Shown piece by piece: positions 54,950-63,832 of a stretch of DNA of 64,000 nt. Under the pieces are notes generated by a model, which did no database searches, had not been told where the DNA came from, and saw nothing but the letters and a program-made list of their open reading frames with translations. A program made the position numbers and the translations under genes. Source of the DNA: Galbibacter marinus (GTDB lineage Bacteria; Bacteroidota; Bacteroidia; Flavobacteriales; Flavobacteriaceae); contig NZ_AMSG01000003.1 of NCBI RefSeq assembly GCF_000300875.1, positions 1 through 64,000 of the forward strand, written 5' to 3'. Position 1 is the first letter of the stretch; each line of letters starts with the position of its first letter.

Positions 54950-56986
54950 TTAGATAAGCCCGTTATACTTGCGAAGAAACCATTCCCCGGACAAGAACAA
55001 AACAGCCAGGGCTAACAGCCATTTCCAATGGATCAAAGGTACAATATTTTGTGTTATTCTTTGTATTGGTAAATACAAATTGGAGGAGGATAATTCGAAT
55101 TTTAGTTCTTGAATTTGATCAGCAAAATAAAGAGTTCCGTGGTGTTTTTCAGCTAGCTGGTTAAGCTTTTTAATATTAGGGTTTACAAATTGTTTTTCCA
55201 CCTCAAATGGAAGAATTTGGATGTGACCACTCTGGGAGAGATCCTCTGTCGAAACATTTACCGTATAATCATAAATTGACGGCTCTAAGTTGCTCAAGTC
55301 CACTTCATAAAATCTACCTTTATTTAATAGTGGCAATTCGATATTTTGATTGGAATTGCGATCTTTTAAAATTATGGTTAATTGACCATTTGATTGTGGA
55401 CGATAGTTCTTATCGTAATAATGTGCCTTTATGGTAGGTTTTGAATTTTCATAATAATATGGTTCGTGGGTGACTTCGAGACGTTTACGAGCTTTTGTAT
55501 TAGAAAGGTATTGAATTATATTCCCAATATAGCTATCAAAGAGATTGTAACTACCGGTATCTATATAAGTCGAGGACCGCCATCTCCATACTCCTTCCCC
55601 ATCTAATATGGCCCGTTTATATCTTGGATCTTCGAAAACCATCAGTAAAGGCTCTAGGGTTTCTACCCCAGCCACTTTTTGATGCAAAAGAACATCCGTT
55701 TTGTCTACTATAGCCAAGGTTCCCATTTGATGTGTTAATGGCGGCATATGTTCAAATGATAACTCTTCTGTTCCAAACAGCGTAAAAGCAGGGTTGTCAA
55801 GAGGCATTATTTCCTCTATCTGGTTTTGTGGGCGTTTAAGAAATCCGAGATCTTGACGGTTTAAAAAAGACCACTGGGTATCTTCGCCTGTGATTAGCCA
55901 GTAATTCCTTTGATCCCGTTTTAATTGAGAAATGATGGATTGAAACTTTTCATTGGGTTGATAGAGTATAAACATTTCAAACTCCTCTAATTTTATAGGA
56001 TCCCCTGTTGGGTTTATTAACTTTACACTTCTATATTCATTTGATTCAATACTCTTTTTAAGAGCACCTAAATCTGGATGAACCACAGTACTAATAATGG
56101 CAATATTTGATTTCTGATCAATGACTTCAACAGCAAATGATTTTGAATTATTAAGCGTGTTTTTCTCCCTTGGATAAGATTCTACAACGGCCCTATAGCT
56201 ATTTAATCCAGGTGTGTTTGCGTCTATTTCAAAGTTTAATAATTCGACCGCCGTTCCGCTATTAAATTTGACCCCTTCTCTTTGTAGAAGTCGATTACCT
56301 TGGAAAATTGAAACATTGGTTTGCAAGGGTTCCTCCCCTTGATAATGGACAAAAACTTCTACTGGAAATTTGTTGTTATGATACACATACTTATTGGTAT
56401 TCAATCGTCCGATATTAAGGTCTAAAGCTATGGTGGAATCTCCCATTAAAACCGGATAAACAGCTGTTATAGAGTCTGTATCGAGTGCATAGGTGAAATC
56501 CTTGCCTATGGTTTGATTACCGTCACTCAATAATACGATCGCTGCAGGCTTTCGTTGATTTGGCTCCAAGGAAAGCTGCAAGGCTTTGTATATATTGGTC
56601 TGTCGGCCATTGTATTGCAGACTGTCTTGTGGTATAAAATGCTGGTCAAATACTAGGGTTTCTATTTCAAAGCGATCTTGAAGTGTCTTATCCTGAGAGA
56701 GTTCTTGTAGTATATGTTTGGATATAGAGTCATAGCCTAAATGTGCAATAGAACTAGAATTATCCACAAGCAGAGTTAATCTAGGTTTTTCACTGAAAGT
56801 TTGGTCACGCTGAATTTCAGGACCGATTAAAAGTAGAATTATACAGAAAAGACCCAAAAAACGAAAAAGAGCCATCCACAAATAAATTCCTGCTTTTCTT
56901 TTATATTTTGAATACTGGAAAAGGGTGATAAAAAAAGCTATCACTAAAGAAATTACTATAGAAATCGTAAGGTTGATCTCAAGCAT
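54950..56986 (-). CDS. VWA-like membrane protein
   Basis: A 678-residue protein with two N-terminal membrane segments (ISIVISLVIAFFITLFQYS and WMALFRFLGLFCIILLLIG), a von Willebrand A-like domain whose metal site reads LLVDNSSSIAHL, and a C-terminal membrane helix (HWKWLLALAVLFLSGEWFLR). The long middle part lies in the periplasm. This topology resembles BatA-type aerotolerance proteins, but the MIDAS and length differ, so the exact family is uncertain. It is upstream of the prohibitin gene in a probable pair. Confidence 0.72.
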   Translation of the reverse strand: MLEINLTISIVISLVIAFFITLFQYSKYKRKAGIYLWMALFRFLGLFCIILLLIGPEIQRDQTFSEKPRLTLLVDNSSSIAHLGYDSISKHILQELSQDKTLQDRFEIETLVFDQHFIPQDSLQYNGRQTNIYKALQLSLEPNQRKPAAIVLLSDGNQTIGKDFTYALDTDSITAVYPVLMGDSTIALDLNIGRLNTNKYVYHNNKFPVEVFVHYQGEEPLQTNVSIFQGNRLLQREGVKFNSGTAVELLNFEIDANTPGLNSYRAVVESYPREKNTLNNSKSFAVEVIDQKSNIAIISTVVHPDLGALKKSIESNEYRSVKLINPTGDPIKLEEFEMFILYQPNEKFQSIISQLKRDQRNYWLITGEDTQWSFLNRQDLGFLKRPQNQIEEIMPLDNPAFTLFGTEELSFEHMPPLTHQMGTLAIVDKTDVLLHQKVAGVETLEPLLMVFEDPRYKRAILDGEGVWRWRSSTYIDTGSYNLFDSYIGNIIQYLSNTKARKRLEVTHEPYYYENSKPTIKAHYYDKNYRPQSNGQLTIILKDRNSNQNIELPLLNKGRFYEVDLSNLEPSIYDYTVNVSTEDLSQSGHIQILPFEVEKQFVNPNIKKLNQLAEKHHGTLYFADQIQELKFELSSSNLYLPIQRITQNIVPLIHWKWLLALAVLFLSGEWFLRKYNGLI

Positions 56987-57027
56987 AATGAGTCATCTAC
57001 ATTGAAAGAACAAAAAGATTAGTTTGC

Positions 57028-57063
57028 AAAAGCCGGAAATTAATAGATTAACTACCGGCTTTT
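57028..57063 (-). terminator. Terminator of fabG
   Basis: A perfect 9-bp stem AAAAGCCGG (57028-57036) with CCGGCTTTT (57055-57063), 33 bases after the fabG stop. The T tail is only four bases, so the stop may be partial. Confidence 0.72.
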
Positions 57064-57095
57064 ACCATAACTTTTATAATTAATTTTTAAATTTC

Positions 57096-57842
57096 TTAAG
57101 TAAGCATACCACCGTCCACTTGTAATACTTGACCAGTTACATATAAAGACATGTCGGAGGCTAAGAACACACATGCATTGGCGATATCCTCAGGAGTACC
57201 TCCTCGTTTTAAAGGAATCGCATCACGCCATCCTTGAACAACCTTTTCATCCAAAGCTCCGGTCATTTCGGTTTCAATAAAACCAGGAGCGACAACATTA
57301 CTTCTAATGTTTCTAGATCCTAACTCTAGTGCCACGGATTTTGAAAAACCAATAATACCAGCCTTTGATGCCGCATAATTGGTTTGCCCAGCATTCCCTT
57401 TAACACCCACAACAGAACTCATGTTTATAATAGATCCCTTGCGTTGTTTTAACATGGTTCGTTGAACTGCTTTGGTCATGTTAAAGATCGATTTAAGGTT
57501 GACTTCAATTACCTTATCAAAATCCTGCTCACTCATTCTCATAAGCAAGTTATCTTTGGTAATTCCAGCATTGTTAACCAAGATGTCAATGCTTCCAAAT
57601 TCTTTTAGAACTTGATCAGCTAATTCTTGTGCAGCAGAAAAATCTGCAGCATCACTTTTGTACGCTTTAGCCTTAACGCCTAAGGCGTTTAATTCTTCTT
57701 CTAACGCTTTTGCAGGGCCTTCAGAGGAACTATACGTAAATGCGACATTCGCACCTTGTTTAGCAAATTCCTCAGCAATGCCTCTACCGATACCTCTACT
57801 GGCTCCAGTTACAATGGCTGTTTTACCGTCTAATAATTTCAT
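57096..57842 (-). CDS. fabG: 3-oxoacyl-ACP reductase
   Basis: A 248-residue short-chain dehydrogenase that reduces 3-oxoacyl-ACP in fatty acid synthesis using NADPH. Motifs are TGASRGIGRGIA (cofactor), VNNAGITKDNLL (structural) and the catalytic Ser, Tyr and Lys in NMSSVVGVKGNAG and TNYAASKAG. It sits alone behind its own promoter rather than in a fab cluster, next to sucD and the lpx genes. Confidence 0.93.
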   Translation of the reverse strand: MKLLDGKTAIVTGASRGIGRGIAEEFAKQGANVAFTYSSSEGPAKALEEELNALGVKAKAYKSDAADFSAAQELADQVLKEFGSIDILVNNAGITKDNLLMRMSEQDFDKVIEVNLKSIFNMTKAVQRTMLKQRKGSIINMSSVVGVKGNAGQTNYAASKAGIIGFSKSVALELGSRNIRSNVVAPGFIETEMTGALDEKVVQGWRDAIPLKRGGTPEDIANACVFLASDMSLYVTGQVLQVDGGMLT

Positions 57843-57917
57843 GTTTATCTGTATTGCATTTCAGTAACGATCTGTAAGTTTCATTTATGACCTTTACATC
57901 GTTGGTTTTTAATTATC

Positions 57918-57949
57918 CAAATATAGCAATTCGAATTTTCATCTTACAA
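57918..57949 (-). promoter_or_regulatory. Promoter of fabG
   Basis: TTG (57949-57947), a 21-base spacer and TATATTTG (57925-57918) on the minus strand give a full Bacteroidota promoter, leaving a leader of about 70 bases before the fabG ATG. Confidence 0.72.
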
Positions 57950-57982
57950 AAATCGATTGAAATAAATTCTCCTATTGTGCAT

Positions 57983-58019
57983 AAAAAAATCCATCCTCTT
58001 TACACAAGATGATGGATTT
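57983..58019 (-). terminator. Terminator of sucD
   Basis: AAATCCATC (57987-57995) pairs with GATGGATTT (58011-58019), with a T run on the minus strand, 27 bases after the sucD stop. It separates sucD from fabG. Confidence 0.83.
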
Positions 58020-58045
58020 GATTTTATAAATGTTGTTTTCTAGAA

Positions 58046-58921
58046 TTATGCGCCCACTACTTCAGCAACTTTTTTCCCGATTTCAGCAGGAGAATTTACC
58101 ACATGGATACCACATTCTTGCATAATACGTTTTTTAGCTTCTGCTGTATCATCAGCACCACCTACAATTGCGCCAGCGTGACCCATGGTTCTACCTTTAG
58201 GTGCAGTTTCACCAGCGATAAATCCAACAACTGGTTTCTTATTCCCGTTTTCTTTCACCCATCTTGCAGCATCGGCTTCTAATTGTCCACCGATCTCACC
58301 GATCATAACAATACATTCTGTTTCTGGATCGTTCATCAATAGTTCCACAGCTTCTTTTGTAGTGGTTCCGATAATAGGATCTCCACCAATACCAATTGCG
58401 GTGGTAATTCCCAATCCTTGTTTTACAACTTGATCAGCTGCTTCATAAGTTAGGGTACCTGATTTTGAAACGATACCAACTTTTCCTTTTTTGAAGACAA
58501 ATCCTGGCATAATACCAACTTTTGCTTCACCCGGAGTAATAACACCTGGACAGTTAGGACCAATTAAGCGACAATCTCTATTTTTAATATAGTCAGAAGC
58601 TTTGATCATATCTGCCACTGGAATTCCTTCAGTGATCGTTATAATTACTTTAATTCCTGCATCGGCAGCTTCCATAATTGCATCGGCAGCAAATGCTGGC
58701 GGAACAAAAATAATAGAAACATCAGCTGCGGTTTTCTCAACAGCATCTTTTACAGTATTAAAAACAGGTTTACCTAAATGTTCTTGCCCCCCTTTTCCTG
58801 GTGTAACACCACCAACAACTTGGGTTCCGTATTCGATCATTTGTTCAGCGTGAAATGTTCCTTCGCTACCTGTGAATCCTTGTACTATTATTTTTGAATC
58901 TTTGTTTACTAATACACTCAT
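58046..58921 (-). CDS. sucD: Succinyl-CoA synthetase alpha subunit
   Basis: A 291-residue subunit that carries the phosphohistidine (in [11 protein letters not shown]) and the CoA-binding Rossmann fold ([16 protein letters not shown]). It couples succinyl-CoA hydrolysis to nucleotide triphosphate formation in the TCA cycle. The beta subunit gene sucC is not in this window, unlike the sucCD pair of many bacteria. The gene has its own terminator, and a -7 box within a palindrome upstream. Confidence 0.95.
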   Translation of the reverse strand: MSVLVNKDSKIIVQGFTGSEGTFHAEQMIEYGTQVVGGVTPGKGGQEHLGKPVFNTVKDAVEKTAADVSIIFVPPAFAADAIMEAADAGIKVIITITEGIPVADMIKASDYIKNRDCRLIGPNCPGVITPGEAKVGIMPGFVFKKGKVGIVSKSGTLTYEAADQVVKQGLGITTAIGIGGDPIIGTTTKEAVELLMNDPETECIVMIGEIGGQLEADAARWVKENGNKKPVVGFIAGETAPKGRTMGHAGAIVGGADDTAEAKKRIMQECGIHVVNSPAEIGKKVAEVVGA

Positions 58922-58943
58922 TAGGGTTGAATTTAATTAAAGC

Positions 58944-58967
58944 TATGCAAAAATAGCCTTTTGCATA
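58944..58967 (-). promoter_or_regulatory. Palindrome overlapping the sucD -7 box
   Basis: TATGCAAAA (58944-58952) and TTTTGCATA (58959-58967) are perfect inverted repeats of 9 bp with a six-base spacer. On the minus strand TATTTTTG (58955-58948), a match to the -7 consensus, lies within the repeat. A protein bound here would control sucD; which protein is unknown. Confidence 0.55.
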
Positions 58968-59064
58968 GGAATAGAGAAATAAAGAATTGAAAATTAATCA
59001 ATAATTTTAAACCGATTTTGCTTTTCACAATGGTGCATAAAATTACAGTCGTCTAGTTTCGATT

Positions 59065-59994
59065 TTAACCAAGTTTCTCAATTATCGTAGGTATTTTACG
59101 TATGGCAGCAAGTTCCTTGTATTTCTTTCTAGCCTCCTCAGCTGGATATCCAAAATAGGTCTTGTCTCCTTCTAAGGATTTGCTAATTCCTGACTGGGCA
59201 AGTATAACTGCATTTCTTCCGATACTAATGGCGCTTGCAATCCCAACTTGTCCCCATATAGTTACTTGGTCCTCTATAACAACACATCCTGCAATCCCTA
59301 CCTGAGAGGCGATTAGACATTTGTATCCTATTACTGAGTCATGACCAATATGAACTTGATTGTCAATTTTACTTCCTTGTTTTATTAGTGTTATACCACT
59401 TACACCTCTGTCGATAGTGCAAAGTGCTCCCAGGTCAACATGATCTTCAATGACCACTTTACCTCCAGATTTTAACTTATCAAAACCTTCTGGTCTGTTT
59501 TTATAATAAAATGCCTCCGAACCTATAACGGTTCCAGCGTGAATGGTAACATTATCTCCGATCTCGCAGTGGTCATAAATAGCTACATTTGGGTGAATGA
59601 CGCAGTTTTTTCCAATGCGAACATGATTTCCTATAAATGCCCCAGGTTGAACAATTGTTCCCTCTCCTATGATAGCGGTAGAAGCAATATGCTGTGTCGC
59701 TTTTTCAAAAGGCTTAAAATAATCTGTCAACTTGTTGAAATCACGAAATGGATCATCAGAAATTAACAAGGCTTTGCCCTTGGGGCATTCCACTTGTTTA
59801 TTAATCAATACCACCGTGGCAGCTGATTCTAAAGCTTTGTCGTAGTACTTAGGATGATCGACAAAAACAATATCACCAGGTGTCACCACATGAATTTCGT
59901 TGATCCCCAATATTGGAAAATCATCATCCCCGACATAGGAGCAGTCTAACAGACCTGCAATTTGCTTTAAGCTATGTTGCTGTGGAAATTTCAT
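59065..59994 (-). CDS. LpxD-like N-acyltransferase, second copy
   Basis: A 309-residue left-handed beta-helix protein related to LpxD (UDP-3-O-acylglucosamine N-acyltransferase). It has hexapeptide repeats from about residue 100, and keeps the catalytic-type His in DNQVHIGHDSVIGYKCLIAS. It differs from the true lpxD at the other end of the cluster, being shorter, with a different N-terminal uridine-binding part and the insert FYYKNRPEGFDKLKS. It could acylate a different precursor or chain. It follows efp by 12 bases and ends the lpx-efp operon. Confidence 0.78.
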   Translation of the reverse strand: MKFPQQHSLKQIAGLLDCSYVGDDDFPILGINEIHVVTPGDIVFVDHPKYYDKALESAATVVLINKQVECPKGKALLISDDPFRDFNKLTDYFKPFEKATQHIASTAIIGEGTIVQPGAFIGNHVRIGKNCVIHPNVAIYDHCEIGDNVTIHAGTVIGSEAFYYKNRPEGFDKLKSGGKVVIEDHVDLGALCTIDRGVSGITLIKQGSKIDNQVHIGHDSVIGYKCLIASQVGIAGCVVIEDQVTIWGQVGIASAISIGRNAVILAQSGISKSLEGDKTYFGYPAEEARKKYKELAAIRKIPTIIEKLG

Positions 59995-60006
59995 TGAATA
60001 ATTGTA

Positions 60007-60573
60007 TTACTCCTTAGCGCGTTCCATGTATGCACCTTTTTCTGTATCGATCTTAATACGGTCACCTTCATTGATAAAAAGTGGAACATTAATTCTAGCT
60101 CCAGTCTCTACAGTTGCAGGCTTGGTAGCATTGGTTGCTGTATTACCTTTTATACCTGGCTCGGTATGGGTAACCTCTAGGATCACATGTGCTGGTAAAT
60201 CAACAGATAAAGGCATGTTGTCCTCGGTATTAAATAAAATGGTTACAACCTCTCCTTCTTTTAATAAATCTGGAGCATCCAAAGCTTCTTTTTGAAGGGA
60301 AATCTGATTGTAATCATCTGTGTTCATAAAGTGGAACGTATCACCTTCAGGGTACAGGTATTGGTAAGATCTTGTTTCCACTCGAACATCATCAATTTTA
60401 TGACCTGCTGAAAATGTATTTTCAAGCACTTTTCCAGTTGTTACACTTTTAAGTTTAGTACGGACAAAGGCCGGACCTTTACCTGGTTTCACATGTAGAA
60501 ATTCAGTGATTTTATAAATGTCGTGATTAAAACGAATGCATAATCCTTTTCTGATATCTGATGTTGATGCCAT
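60007..60573 (-). CDS. efp: Elongation factor P
   Basis: A 188-residue factor that helps ribosomes through polyproline. The loop that reaches the peptidyl-transferase centre reads VKPGKGPAFVR, with Lys32 at the tip where other bacteria carry modified Lys. Three beta-barrel domains are present and the C-terminal NEGDRIKIDTEKG is typical. No epmA/epmB modification genes are near. It is inside the lpx operon, nine bases after lpxA. Confidence 0.95.
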   Translation of the reverse strand: MASTSDIRKGLCIRFNHDIYKITEFLHVKPGKGPAFVRTKLKSVTTGKVLENTFSAGHKIDDVRVETRSYQYLYPEGDTFHFMNTDDYNQISLQKEALDAPDLLKEGEVVTILFNTEDNMPLSVDLPAHVILEVTHTEPGIKGNTATNATKPATVETGARINVPLFINEGDRIKIDTEKGAYMERAKE

Positions 60574-60582
60574 ATATAATAT

Positions 60583-61371
60583 TTAATGATTTGAACTAAA
60601 ATAACCTTTCATGATTCCGCGTTGAGAATCTTTGATGAATTGAAGAATTTCATCCCGCTCCGGCGTGGCTTCCATCTCGGCCTCAATAATTTCTACAGCC
60701 TGAGAATTGTTGTAATTCTTTTGGTATAGAATTCTATAGATATCTTGGATCTCTCTAATTTTCTCTGTAGAGTATCCCCTTCTTCTTAGTCCTACTGAAT
60801 TAATTCCTACATAGGATAAAGGCTCTCTTGCGGCCTTAGTATATGGAGGAACGTCTTTTCTAACCAAAGAACCTCCAGTTACAAAGGCATGATTCCCGAT
60901 GGAACAAAACTGGTGTACTGCAGTCATTCCTGCAAGAACAACATAATCCCCTACGGTAATATGTCCAGCCAAGGTGCTGTTATTTGAAAAAACACAGTGA
61001 TCACCAACCACACAATCGTGTGCGATATGGCTATAAGCCATGATCCAGCAATTTTTACCTATGACTGTTTTCATGCGGTCTGTGGTTCCTCTATTGATCG
61101 TGACACATTCTCTAATGGTAGTGTTATCTCCGATTACAACAGTAGTATCTTCGTCATTATACTTTAAATCCTGTGGGACGGCTGAAATCACAGCGCCTGG
61201 AAAAATACTACAATTTTTACCGATACGTGCCCCCTCCATAATTGTGACATTACTACCAATCCATGTACCTTCTCCGATGATCACATTATTATTAATGGTC
61301 GCAAAAGGTTCTATTACTACATTTTTGGCGATTTTCGCGCCAGGATGCACATAAGCAAGTGGTTGATTCAT
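60583..61371 (-). CDS. lpxA: UDP-N-acetylglucosamine acyltransferase
   Basis: A 262-residue left-handed beta-helix enzyme that starts lipid A synthesis by moving a 3-hydroxyacyl chain from ACP to UDP-GlcNAc. Visible family parts are YVHPGAKIAKNVVIEPFA, AVPQDLKYNDEDT, RECVTINRGT and the catalytic His in AYSHIAHDCVVG. Its ATG overlaps the stop of lpxC/fabZ by one base (TAATG), which indicates coupled translation. Confidence 0.96.
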   Translation of the reverse strand: MNQPLAYVHPGAKIAKNVVIEPFATINNNVIIGEGTWIGSNVTIMEGARIGKNCSIFPGAVISAVPQDLKYNDEDTTVVIGDNTTIRECVTINRGTTDRMKTVIGKNCWIMAYSHIAHDCVVGDHCVFSNNSTLAGHITVGDYVVLAGMTAVHQFCSIGNHAFVTGGSLVRKDVPPYTKAAREPLSYVGINSVGLRRRGYSTEKIREIQDIYRILYQKNYNNSQAVEIIEAEMEATPERDEILQFIKDSQRGIMKGYFSSNH

Positions 61372-62786
61372 TATTCCTTTGTTTCGTCTTTAACTTTTAC
61401 TATTTGTGCCATTAATTCTGCTTCGGTCGCTAATTTTCCATTAGCGTATGCATAGGCTTGCATATGACAAATGCCTCTTCGTATAGGGGAAATTAATTCC
61501 ATCTTAAATATAAGAGTATCCCCTGGAATTACCTGTTGTTTAAACTTAACATTATCAATTTTCATGAAATAAGTTAAGTAATTTTCTGGATCAGGGACCG
61601 TGCTTAAAGCTAATATTCCTCCAGTCTGGGCCAAGGCCTCTACCTGTAAAACTCCAGGCATAATTGGAGCCCCTGGGAAGTGCCCTTGGAAGAATGGTTC
61701 ATTCATGGTGACATTTTTCATACCAACCACATGATTGCTTGATAATTCAATAATGCGATCCACCAATAAAAATGGGAATCGATGTGGCAGAATATTCATG
61801 ATTTGATTGATGTCCATAAGTGGAGGCTGATTCAAATCATATTTAGGCACCTTATTTCTTCGTTCTATTTTGATTATTTTAGATAACTTCTTAGCAAACT
61901 GCGTATTGACATAATGTCCTGGTTTGTTTGCAATTACTTTACCACGAATTCTACATCCTACAAGAGCTAAGTCCCCGATCACGTCTAATAACTTATGTCG
62001 GGCAGCTTCATTAGGATGATGAAGGGTTAAATTATCCAAAATACCGTTAGGTTTCACTGATATAGAATCCTTTTTGAAAGCGACTCTAAGCTTCTCCATG
62101 GTTTCTTGAGATAGTTCCTTATCCACATAAACGATTGCATTGTTTAGATCACCTCCTTTAATAAGTCCGTGTTCTAGCAAAGTTTCTATTTCGTGTAAAA
62201 AACTAAAGGTTCTAGCATTAGAAATTTCAGATTCAAAATCACTCAACTTTTTAAGTGTTGCATTTTGAGTACCCAAAACTTTGGTTCCAAAATCCACCAT
62301 GGTAGTGACTTGATATTCGTCCGCAGGAATTATAGTGATTTCACTACCAGTTTCTTCATCTGAATAAGAGATTACGTCAGTGACGATAAACTCTTCGCGA
62401 TCTGCTTTTTGTTCTACAACTCCAGCTTCTTTAATAGCTTGTATGAAGAACTTAGAAGAACCATCCATAATTGGAGGTTCGGAGGCATCTAACTCGATAA
62501 GTACATTATCGACCTCTAAGCCTACTAATGCAGCCAGAACATGTTCTGAGGTTTGAATTTTCACCCCATTTTTTTCCAAATTGGTACCCCTTTGGGTATT
62601 GACCACGTAATTTGCATCTGCTTCTATTACGGGTTGACCTTCCAAATCTATTCTTTTAAACGCATAACCAAAGTTTTCTGGCGCTGGTTTAAAAGTCATG
62701 GTCACCTCTTTACCTGTGTGTAATCCTACACCTCTCAAAGAAACTTCGTTTGCAATAGTCCTTTGCTTTGCAGCTTGATTACTCAT
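61371..62786 (-). CDS. lpxC/fabZ: Bifunctional LpxC deacetylase / FabZ dehydratase
   Basis: A 471-residue fusion typical of Bacteroidota. The first 310 residues are LpxC, the zinc deacetylase that commits to lipid A: zinc ligands in TSEHVLAAL and in the EAARHKLLDVIGD segment. The last 150 are FabZ, with LPHRFPFLLVDRI, the catalytic His in FFQGHFPGAPIMPG and Glu in LQVEALAQTGG. Both steps use 3-hydroxyacyl-ACP, so the fusion can balance lipid A against fatty acids. I chose the ATG at 62786; an upstream frame start would overlap lpxD. Confidence 0.95.
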   Translation of the reverse strand: MSNQAAKQRTIANEVSLRGVGLHTGKEVTMTFKPAPENFGYAFKRIDLEGQPVIEADANYVVNTQRGTNLEKNGVKIQTSEHVLAALVGLEVDNVLIELDASEPPIMDGSSKFFIQAIKEAGVVEQKADREEFIVTDVISYSDEETGSEITIIPADEYQVTTMVDFGTKVLGTQNATLKKLSDFESEISNARTFSFLHEIETLLEHGLIKGGDLNNAIVYVDKELSQETMEKLRVAFKKDSISVKPNGILDNLTLHHPNEAARHKLLDVIGDLALVGCRIRGKVIANKPGHYVNTQFAKKLSKIIKIERRNKVPKYDLNQPPLMDINQIMNILPHRFPFLLVDRIIELSSNHVVGMKNVTMNEPFFQGHFPGAPIMPGVLQVEALAQTGGILALSTVPDPENYLTYFMKIDNVKFKQQVIPGDTLIFKMELISPIRRGICHMQAYAYANGKLATEAELMAQIVKVKDETKE

Positions 62787-62790
62787 TGTA

Positions 62791-63804
62791 TTATTTTTTT
62801 TCCAGTTGATCAATTCTATCTACCAATTTTGGTAAATTCTTAAAATGTACATATGATTTGTTAAAATCGCCGTAGCTTAATGCTGGCGAACCTTGAAGTA
62901 CTTCGTCATCCTTAACATTGCGTCCAATCCCTGATTGTGCTTGTATTTTCACACGATCTCCAATGGTGATATGGCCCACAATACCTACTTGTCCTCCTAT
63001 AATGCAGTTTTTACCTATTTTGGTCGACCCTGCAATACCAGTCTGGGCTGCAATTACAGTATCTTCTCCAATTTCTACATTATGGGCAATTTGAATTTGA
63101 TTATCTAGTTTGACACCATCCTTTATGGTAGTAGAGCCTAATGTAGCACGATCGATTGTTGTCCCTGCACCTATTTCTACAGAATTCCCTAAAATGACAT
63201 TTCCAGTCTGCGGTACCTTTTGATAATGTCCATCCTGGTCTGGAGAGAAACCAAACCCATCCGCCCCGATGACACACCCGCTATGGATGATGCAATTTTT
63301 CCCAATCACAGTTTCAGATTGGATCTGTGTACCTGGGAATATTGTTACATTATCATCGATTTTAGAGTTGGCCCCTATGTACACATTGGGATAAATTTTG
63401 ACATTTTCCCCAATTGAAACATTTTCACCAATATAGGCGAAAGCTCCAATATAGTGATCGGCACCATATGTTGCAGAGTCTGCAATATATACAGGTTGCT
63501 CGATTCCAGTTTTATTAAGCTTTACCTGATTGTAGTATTCCAATAATTTTGAAAACGACTTATAAGCATCCTCAACTAATATTAGAGTGGTGCTTATGTT
63601 ATGTTCGGCATCAAAGGTTTTGTTAACAATCGTGATTGAGGCTTTTGTTGAGTATATATAGGATGTGTATTTGGGATTCGCTAAAAATGTCAGCGACCCT
63701 TCAGTCCCTTCTTCGATCTTGGAGAGCTTGGAAACTTCCACGTCGGGATTTCCTATAATTTCTCCGTCTAGTATTCCGGCTATTTGACTTGCTGTAAATT
63801 TCAT
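62791..63804 (-). CDS. lpxD: UDP-3-O-acylglucosamine N-acyltransferase
   Basis: A 337-residue LpxD with the N-terminal uridine-binding domain ([20 protein letters not shown]) and a long hexapeptide beta-helix. The catalytic His is in [19 protein letters not shown]. It adds the third step of lipid A synthesis. It is the first gene of the operon and ends four bases before lpxC/fabZ. Confidence 0.96.
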   Translation of the reverse strand: MKFTASQIAGILDGEIIGNPDVEVSKLSKIEEGTEGSLTFLANPKYTSYIYSTKASITIVNKTFDAEHNISTTLILVEDAYKSFSKLLEYYNQVKLNKTGIEQPVYIADSATYGADHYIGAFAYIGENVSIGENVKIYPNVYIGANSKIDDNVTIFPGTQIQSETVIGKNCIIHSGCVIGADGFGFSPDQDGHYQKVPQTGNVILGNSVEIGAGTTIDRATLGSTTIKDGVKLDNQIQIAHNVEIGEDTVIAAQTGIAGSTKIGKNCIIGGQVGIVGHITIGDRVKIQAQSGIGRNVKDDEVLQGSPALSYGDFNKSYVHFKNLPKLVDRIDQLEKK

Positions 63805-63811
63805 TTCCCGA

Positions 63812-63819
63812 CAAAAGTA
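63812..63819 (-). promoter_or_regulatory. Candidate -7 element of the lpx operon
   Basis: TACTTTTG on the minus strand matches the -7 consensus and ends seven bases before the lpxD ATG, giving an almost leaderless message. No TTG at good spacing was seen, as the upstream gene lies there. Confidence 0.4.
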
Positions 63820-63832
63820 TAAAAAAGTGCCA

